Shown: piece after piece, positions 6,660-9,126 of the stretch | How the letters are laid out: each line of letters starts with the position of its first letter | Numbering within the stretch: the stretch's first letter is position 1 | Assembly (NCBI GenBank): GCA_937967755.1 | Contig: CALBTA010000133.1 | Coordinates: 1 to 9,126 of the forward strand | Length of the DNA stretch: 9,126 nt | Direction: 5' to 3' | Source of the DNA: an uncultured Planctomycetaceae bacterium | Lineage (GTDB): Bacteria > Planctomycetota > Planctomycetia > Pirellulales > Pirellulaceae | Notes under the pieces: model-generated | The model's input: only the letters and a program-made list of their open reading frames with translations | What the model was told of the DNA's origin: nothing | Databases searched by the model: none | Position numbers and translations under genes: made by a program

Positions 6660-6664
6660 CGAGG

Positions 6665-6783
6665 AGTTTTTCAACACGCGCGTTGCACAACCTCGTGCAA
6701 CGCGCACCGTTTTTGGGGCCCCCTGGAGACCAGCGAAGCGTTGCAAAACCTCCGCCAATGCGCAGCGCGCGTGTTGAAAAACT
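6665..6783. mobile_element. MITE-like element 2 (18-bp perfect terminal inverted repeats)
   Basis: This 119-bp element is bounded by AGTTTTTCAACACGCGCG (6665-6682) and its exact complement (6766-6783). The outer 13 bases of each end equal those of element 1. Inside are two related hairpins: a perfect one, GCGCGTTGCAC-AACCTC-GTGCAACGCGC (6678-6705), and a degenerate one, GCGTTG..CAATGC (6738-6743 with 6756-6761), whose loop also carries AACCTC. Between them are the palindrome GGGGCCCC and a small CTGG-AGA-CCAG hairpin. No ORF is present. The perfect termini suggest a recent or selectively kept copy. The parent transposon is not in the window. Confidence 0.7.
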
Positions 6784-6806
6784 ATTGCCGTATTGCTTGA
6801 TGAACA

Positions 6807-6826
6807 GGAACTATGGGGAACTATGG
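6807..6826. repeat. Tandem 10-bp direct repeat GGAACTATGG x2
   Basis: Two adjacent exact copies of GGAACTATGG lie just upstream of the putative promoter of the vWA gene. The position would suit a regulator-binding site, but two short copies can also arise by slippage. Confidence 0.4.
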
Positions 6827-6834
6827 GCCGAAAC

Positions 6835-6863
6835 TTGACGTTCGCCGGTACCCTCAGCACAAT
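6835..6863 (+). promoter_or_regulatory. Putative sigma-70 promoter of the zinc-ribbon/vWA gene
   Basis: TTGACG (6835-6840, 5 of 6) and CACAAT (6858-6863, 4 of 6) are separated by 17 bp. The predicted start is near 6870, leaving a leader of about 44 nt before the ATG at 6914. The spacing is ideal and the -10 is moderate. Confidence 0.45.
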
Positions 6864-6913
6864 GGAGTGTTAGGGGATGGCACTGGCGTTGGACCGGGAC
6901 TGACGCGAGATTC

Positions 6914-8080
6914 ATGAAGCTGAACTGTATCCATTGCGGCGGGGCGTTCGCGGTGCGCGGCGAACAGTTGGGTGCCGCGGTCGCTTGCCCGCACTGTCAG
7001 GCGGTCGTCCATCTTCCCAAGGCCGATGACGGTTCCGCCCCGGCCGAAAACGAGCAGCCGCACGCGCCGGGCGGAGCGCTGACCAATTCGATTTCGTTTC
7101 TCACCTCGCTGATTGTGCATACGCTGTTTTTGATTGCGGTCTTCCTGATGCCGCGGTTCGGTCAGCAGGGTTTGCCCGGCGAAGAGAGCGAAGTGTTGAT
7201 CGGCGTGCTGCCGGCCGAAACGCTCAGCGAAAACCCGGACGACTCGCTCGACACGGCCGAGGCAGAGACGGAAACCAACCCGGTTGACGAAACGCTTGAC
7301 GATTTGGAAATCGAGCCGCCGACGGATACCAGCGACGCGGCGGCGCTGGAGAACATCGCCCTCAACCCGGCATCGATGAGCAGCGGCGGCGGCGATTTCA
7401 GCCTGGAGTCGTTCAGCGCCGCCGGCGGCGGAGACGGCGGCGGCTGGGACGGCATGTTGCAGCGGTTGCGGCTGACCGGTCTGGACGTGGTGATCGTGTT
7501 CGACAGCACGGCCAGCATGGGCGGCGAAATTTCGCAGGTCAAAACACAAATCAAACGAATTGGCGAAACGCTGGCCCGGCTCGTTCCCAAAGCCCGCATC
7601 AGCCTCGTCACGTTTCGTGACCAAGGCGATGCGTACATCGTCAAGGAACCGATCCTGCCGCTGACGGGCGACGTGCAGTTGATTGACGAATACCTTGCGC
7701 GGATCAACGCTGGCGGCGGCGGAGACGTGCCCGAGGCGGTGCACGCGGGTTTGGCGGCCGCGGTCAACCAAAACGAGTTTCGAAGTTCGGCGCGGAAAAT
7801 CATTCTGCTGTTCGGCGACGCCCCGCCGCACGTGAACCGGTTTGGCGATTGCCTGCGGGTGGCGTCGGATTTCAACCGGCAGAACCGTGGCGTGGTCAGC
7901 ACAGTCACTTGCCGTAAGCAGACGCACTTGAAAGAGTTCGTCGAAATCGCCCAAGTCGGCGGCGGCGAAGCCTTCCTGACGACCGACGAAGAGCAGATCG
8001 TCACGCAATTGATGATCCTGGTATTCGGCAGCCGTTACCGCAGCAAAGTGGTGGAAGCGTTTGAGTTGATGGAGAAGTGA
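6914..8080 (+). CDS. Membrane protein with N-terminal zinc ribbon, one TM helix and C-terminal von Willebrand factor A domain
   Basis: The 388-residue product starts with a zinc ribbon: C5-x2-C8 and C25-x2-C28 in MKLNCIHCGGAF..ACPHCQAVVHLP, a form common at the N-terminus of planctomycete membrane proteins. One TM helix follows at 60-79. Residues 81-150 are an acidic Asp/Glu/Thr linker and 155-180 a Gly/Ser-rich stretch. A vWA domain occupies about 189-385. Its MIDAS motif is D197-S-T-A-S201 (DxTxS, Thr in place of the usual first Ser). GGGGDVPEAV (D271) and LLFGDAPPH (D302) supply the further metal-site loops. vWA domains bind ligands through a divalent metal and often act in protein-protein contact. 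A cytosolic ribbon and exported vWA domain are inferred. No strong Shine-Dalgarno is seen before the ATG; in-frame upstream codons offer no better start. No adjacent AAA+ ATPase is present, so a MoxR-type pair is unlikely here. Confidence 0.92.
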   Translation: MKLNCIHCGGAFAVRGEQLGAAVACPHCQAVVHLPKADDGSAPAENEQPHAPGGALTNSISFLTSLIVHTLFLIAVFLMPRFGQQGLPGEESEVLIGVLPAETLSENPDDSLDTAEAETETNPVDETLDDLEIEPPTDTSDAAALENIALNPASMSSGGGDFSLESFSAAGGGDGGGWDGMLQRLRLTGLDVVIVFDSTASMGGEISQVKTQIKRIGETLARLVPKARISLVTFRDQGDAYIVKEPILPLTGDVQLIDEYLARINAGGGGDVPEAVHAGLAAAVNQNEFRSSARKIILLFGDAPPHVNRFGDCLRVASDFNRQNRGVVSTVTCRKQTHLKEFVEIAQVGGGEAFLTTDEEQIVTQLMILVFGSRYRSKVVEAFELMEK

Positions 8081-8096
8081 GGCGTTCATTTGTTCG

Positions 8097-8283
8097 GATG
8101 TCGCCCCTACCGGGGCTTTGCGATTGGTTGTTCGTACGAACCCCGAGCTTACGCTCGGGGCTAAGTGATGCCGTCGCTGGAGCGACTACGACAGCCGCGG
8201 AGCGGCGAAGTCGCTTAGCCTGGGGCGTTAGCCCCAGGAATAAGGAAGAAAACACATCATCAAGCCCCGGTAGAGGCGACATC
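8097..8283. repeat. 187-bp nested palindromic intergenic element
   Basis: The outer inverted repeat is GTCGCCCCTACCGGGGCTT (8100-8118) against the complement of 8262-8280, with one mismatch. It extends three bases further out on each side (GAT/ATC), giving 22 bp per arm. Inside are the perfect 12-bp palindrome GTTCGTACGAAC (8130-8141), the hairpin CCCCGAGC-TTAC-GCTCGGGG (8141-8160), a CTAAG..CTTAG pair (8161-8165, 8214-8218) enclosing GTCGC-TGGA-GCGAC and GCCGC-GGA-GCGGC, and the hairpin CCTGGGGC-GTTA-GCCCCAGG (8220-8239). It begins 17 bp after the vWA stop and ends 50 bp before the next start. It fits a REP/BIME-like dispersed repeat. It may also act as a transcription or RNA-stability barrier between the two genes. 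Confidence 0.75.
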
Positions 8284-8332
8284 GAGCGTACCAAAGGCAA
8301 GGCGCAAACCCTCACGTGGGGAGTAATGCGGA

Positions 8333-9126
8333 ATGAGAAACGATCTTCACAACAAATTGCCGCTTTGGTTGGCGGCGTTGCTGCTGGCCGTTGCGAACAC
8401 TACTGTCGTTCATGCCCAAGGTGGCAGCACGGTGCAGCTTCCAACATTCGGCGTGGCGATTGACCCCGAGGGCGTGTTGAACGTGAAGGAAGTGCGCGAT
8501 CTGGGCGGGCGGTTGCTGGCGGCGCGGATTGCCGCCGCAAAAAGGGAGTTAGCCCCGGACGTCGCAAAGCCTTCGAAGCTGCGGTACGTCTCGCTCAACC
8601 GTTTGGAAGCTGCCATTGAAAAGAACCTGAGCGAGAAGAAGGCCCCCGATGACATCATGCAAAACCTGGCGGGCTTGAAGCGCGTGCAATACGTTTTCTG
8701 CCTGCCCGAATCTGGCGACGTGATCATCGCCGGGCCAGCCGAAGGCTGGGTCGACAACGGCGGGGGGCAAACCGTGGGCTTCAACACGGGGCGGCCAACG
8801 CTGCAACTGGAAGACTTGCTGGTGGCGATGCGGATGTTCGCACCGGGGAAGCGCGATCGCCCGTTCATTGGCTGCACCATCGACCCGACGCCTGAAGGCT
8901 TGCAGCGGATGCAGAAATTTCAACGAACCGTTCCGAGCGTGATTCCGCAGAACGCCCGCGGGCAAGCAGCCGTGCAGTTGGCCAGCGGCATGCGCGAAGC
9001 GCTGGGCATGGCCAACGTCCGCGTGTTCGGCATCCCGGCCAACACGCATCTGGCGAAGGTGCTGATCGAGGCGGACTACCGCATGAAGCTCATCGGCATC
9101 GGGCTAGAAAAGCCGCCGGTGAAGAT
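8333..9126 (+). CDS. Secreted DUF1598-family protein, C-terminus cut by the window edge
   Basis: The frame is open from ATG 8333 to the end of the window (264 codons, no stop). GGGGAG at 8318-8323 lies 9 nt before this ATG and decides the start. The ATG at 8326 is in another frame. Residues 1-28 are a signal peptide (positively charged start, LAALLLAVA core, cleavage VVHA|QGG), so the protein is exported. The mature part holds LPTFGVAIDPEGVL (a motif repeated later as IGCTIDPTPEGL), then YVFCLPESGDVIIAGPAEGW at residues 120-139, FNTGRPTLQLEDLLVAMR and FGIPANTHLAKVLIEADYRMK. I recognise this pattern as the planctomycete DUF1598 family from memory, without a database check. Its biochemical function is unknown. 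It probably has its own promoter downstream of the palindromic element, but I could not identify one. Confidence 0.88.
   Translation, partial: MRNDLHNKLPLWLAALLLAVANTTVVHAQGGSTVQLPTFGVAIDPEGVLNVKEVRDLGGRLLAARIAAAKRELAPDVAKPSKLRYVSLNRLEAAIEKNLSEKKAPDDIMQNLAGLKRVQYVFCLPESGDVIIAGPAEGWVDNGGGQTVGFNTGRPTLQLEDLLVAMRMFAPGKRDRPFIGCTIDPTPEGLQRMQKFQRTVPSVIPQNARGQAAVQLASGMREALGMANVRVFGIPANTHLAKVLIEADYRMKLIGIGLEKPPVK

Larger units (their letters stand above)
6287..6660 (+). ncRNA. Candidate structured RNA downstream of the orphan promoter
   Basis: Several perfect stems follow the promoter: CTGCGC/GCGCAG (6297-6302 with 6361-6366) enclosing GTACGGA/TCCGTAC (6321-6327 with 6336-6342, loop TCGGGAGG); ATTCACCA/TGGTGAAT (6396-6403 with 6427-6434); TTCACCACT/AGTGGTGAA (6527-6535 with 6556-6564); GCCGCG/CGCGGC (6572-6577 with 6584-6589); and TAGCGGGCAAGCT..AGCTTGCCGCTA (6632-6659). 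I looked for the signatures of RNase P RNA, tmRNA, SRP RNA and 6S RNA and found none. The 3' end is not defined, as no hairpin with an adjacent T-run is seen. Structure is visible; that it is transcribed as an RNA gene is inference. Confidence 0.35.

Noticed and set aside
6287..6660. RNase P RNA, tmRNA, SRP RNA or 6S RNA
   Set aside because: No GAGGAAAGTCC or ACAGAA core of RNase P, no tag ORF or tRNA-like end of tmRNA, no SRP tetraloop consensus, and no convincing 6S central bubble on either strand.
6632..6671. Intrinsic terminator (28-nt palindrome followed by TTTTT)
   Set aside because: The T-run is 7 nt from the stem and belongs to the terminal repeat of element 2.
6877..6903. Eight-codon upstream ORF (MALALDRD) before the vWA gene
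   Set aside because: The AGGGG directly touches its ATG, too close to act as a Shine-Dalgarno, and there is no attenuator-type structure or amino acid bias.
6854..8089. 411-codon open frame on the minus strand
   Set aside because: Antisense to the zinc-ribbon/vWA gene, whose CxxC pairs, TM helix and MIDAS are clear.
8077..8463. 128-codon plus-strand frame across the 187-bp palindromic element
   Set aside because: It reads through hairpin DNA and overlaps the DUF1598 gene, which has a better start, Shine-Dalgarno and signal peptide.

Overview
The window looks like chromosomal DNA of a planctomycete, most likely of the Pirellulales type. The evidence is the gene content: a secreted formylglycine-type sulfatase, a secreted multi-EF-hand protein, a membrane protein with the planctomycete-type J-domain-like N-terminus, a zinc-ribbon/vWA membrane protein and a DUF1598-type secreted protein. 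GC-rich coding DNA and intergenic regions crowded with palindromic repeats fit this. The lineage is inferred from protein families only; no rRNA is present.

Layout. Positions 1-1221 (minus strand) hold the N-terminal 407 codons of a sulfatase that runs off the left edge. A 203-bp divergent intergenic region follows. On the plus strand come an EF-hand protein (1425-2252) and, 9 bp later, a 744-residue single-pass membrane protein (2262-4496), probably one operon. The convergent gap 4497-4877 is filled by two inverted copies of a palindromic repeat. prfB (peptide chain release factor 2) lies on the minus strand at 4878-5979. It can only be read correctly through a programmed +1 frameshift at CTT-TGA-C after codon 23. 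The 930-bp region 5980-6913 has no conventional gene. It holds two hairpin/MITE-like elements that share terminal inverted repeats (6141-6213 and 6665-6783). Between them are a near-consensus sigma-70 promoter and a strongly structured stretch that could be an RNA gene or a leaderless 64-codon Cys-rich ORF. A zinc-ribbon/TM/vWA gene follows (6914-8080), then a nested palindromic repeat (8097-8283), then the start of a secreted DUF1598-family protein (8333 to the right edge).

How the parts relate. The window is a mosaic of independent transcription units. Only the EF-hand/J-like pair is a convincing operon. The membrane proteins at 2262-4496 and 6914-8080 share one plan: a small cytosolic N-terminal domain, one TM helix, a long acidic linker and a larger exported domain. 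The sulfatase, EF-hand and DUF1598 proteins are predicted to be exported.

The most unusual part is the promoter-bearing, hairpin-dense region 6141-6783. The most secure non-obvious observation is the prfB recoding site, which naive ORF calling misses. I did not find a recognisable defence system, CRISPR array, transposase gene, tRNA or rRNA.
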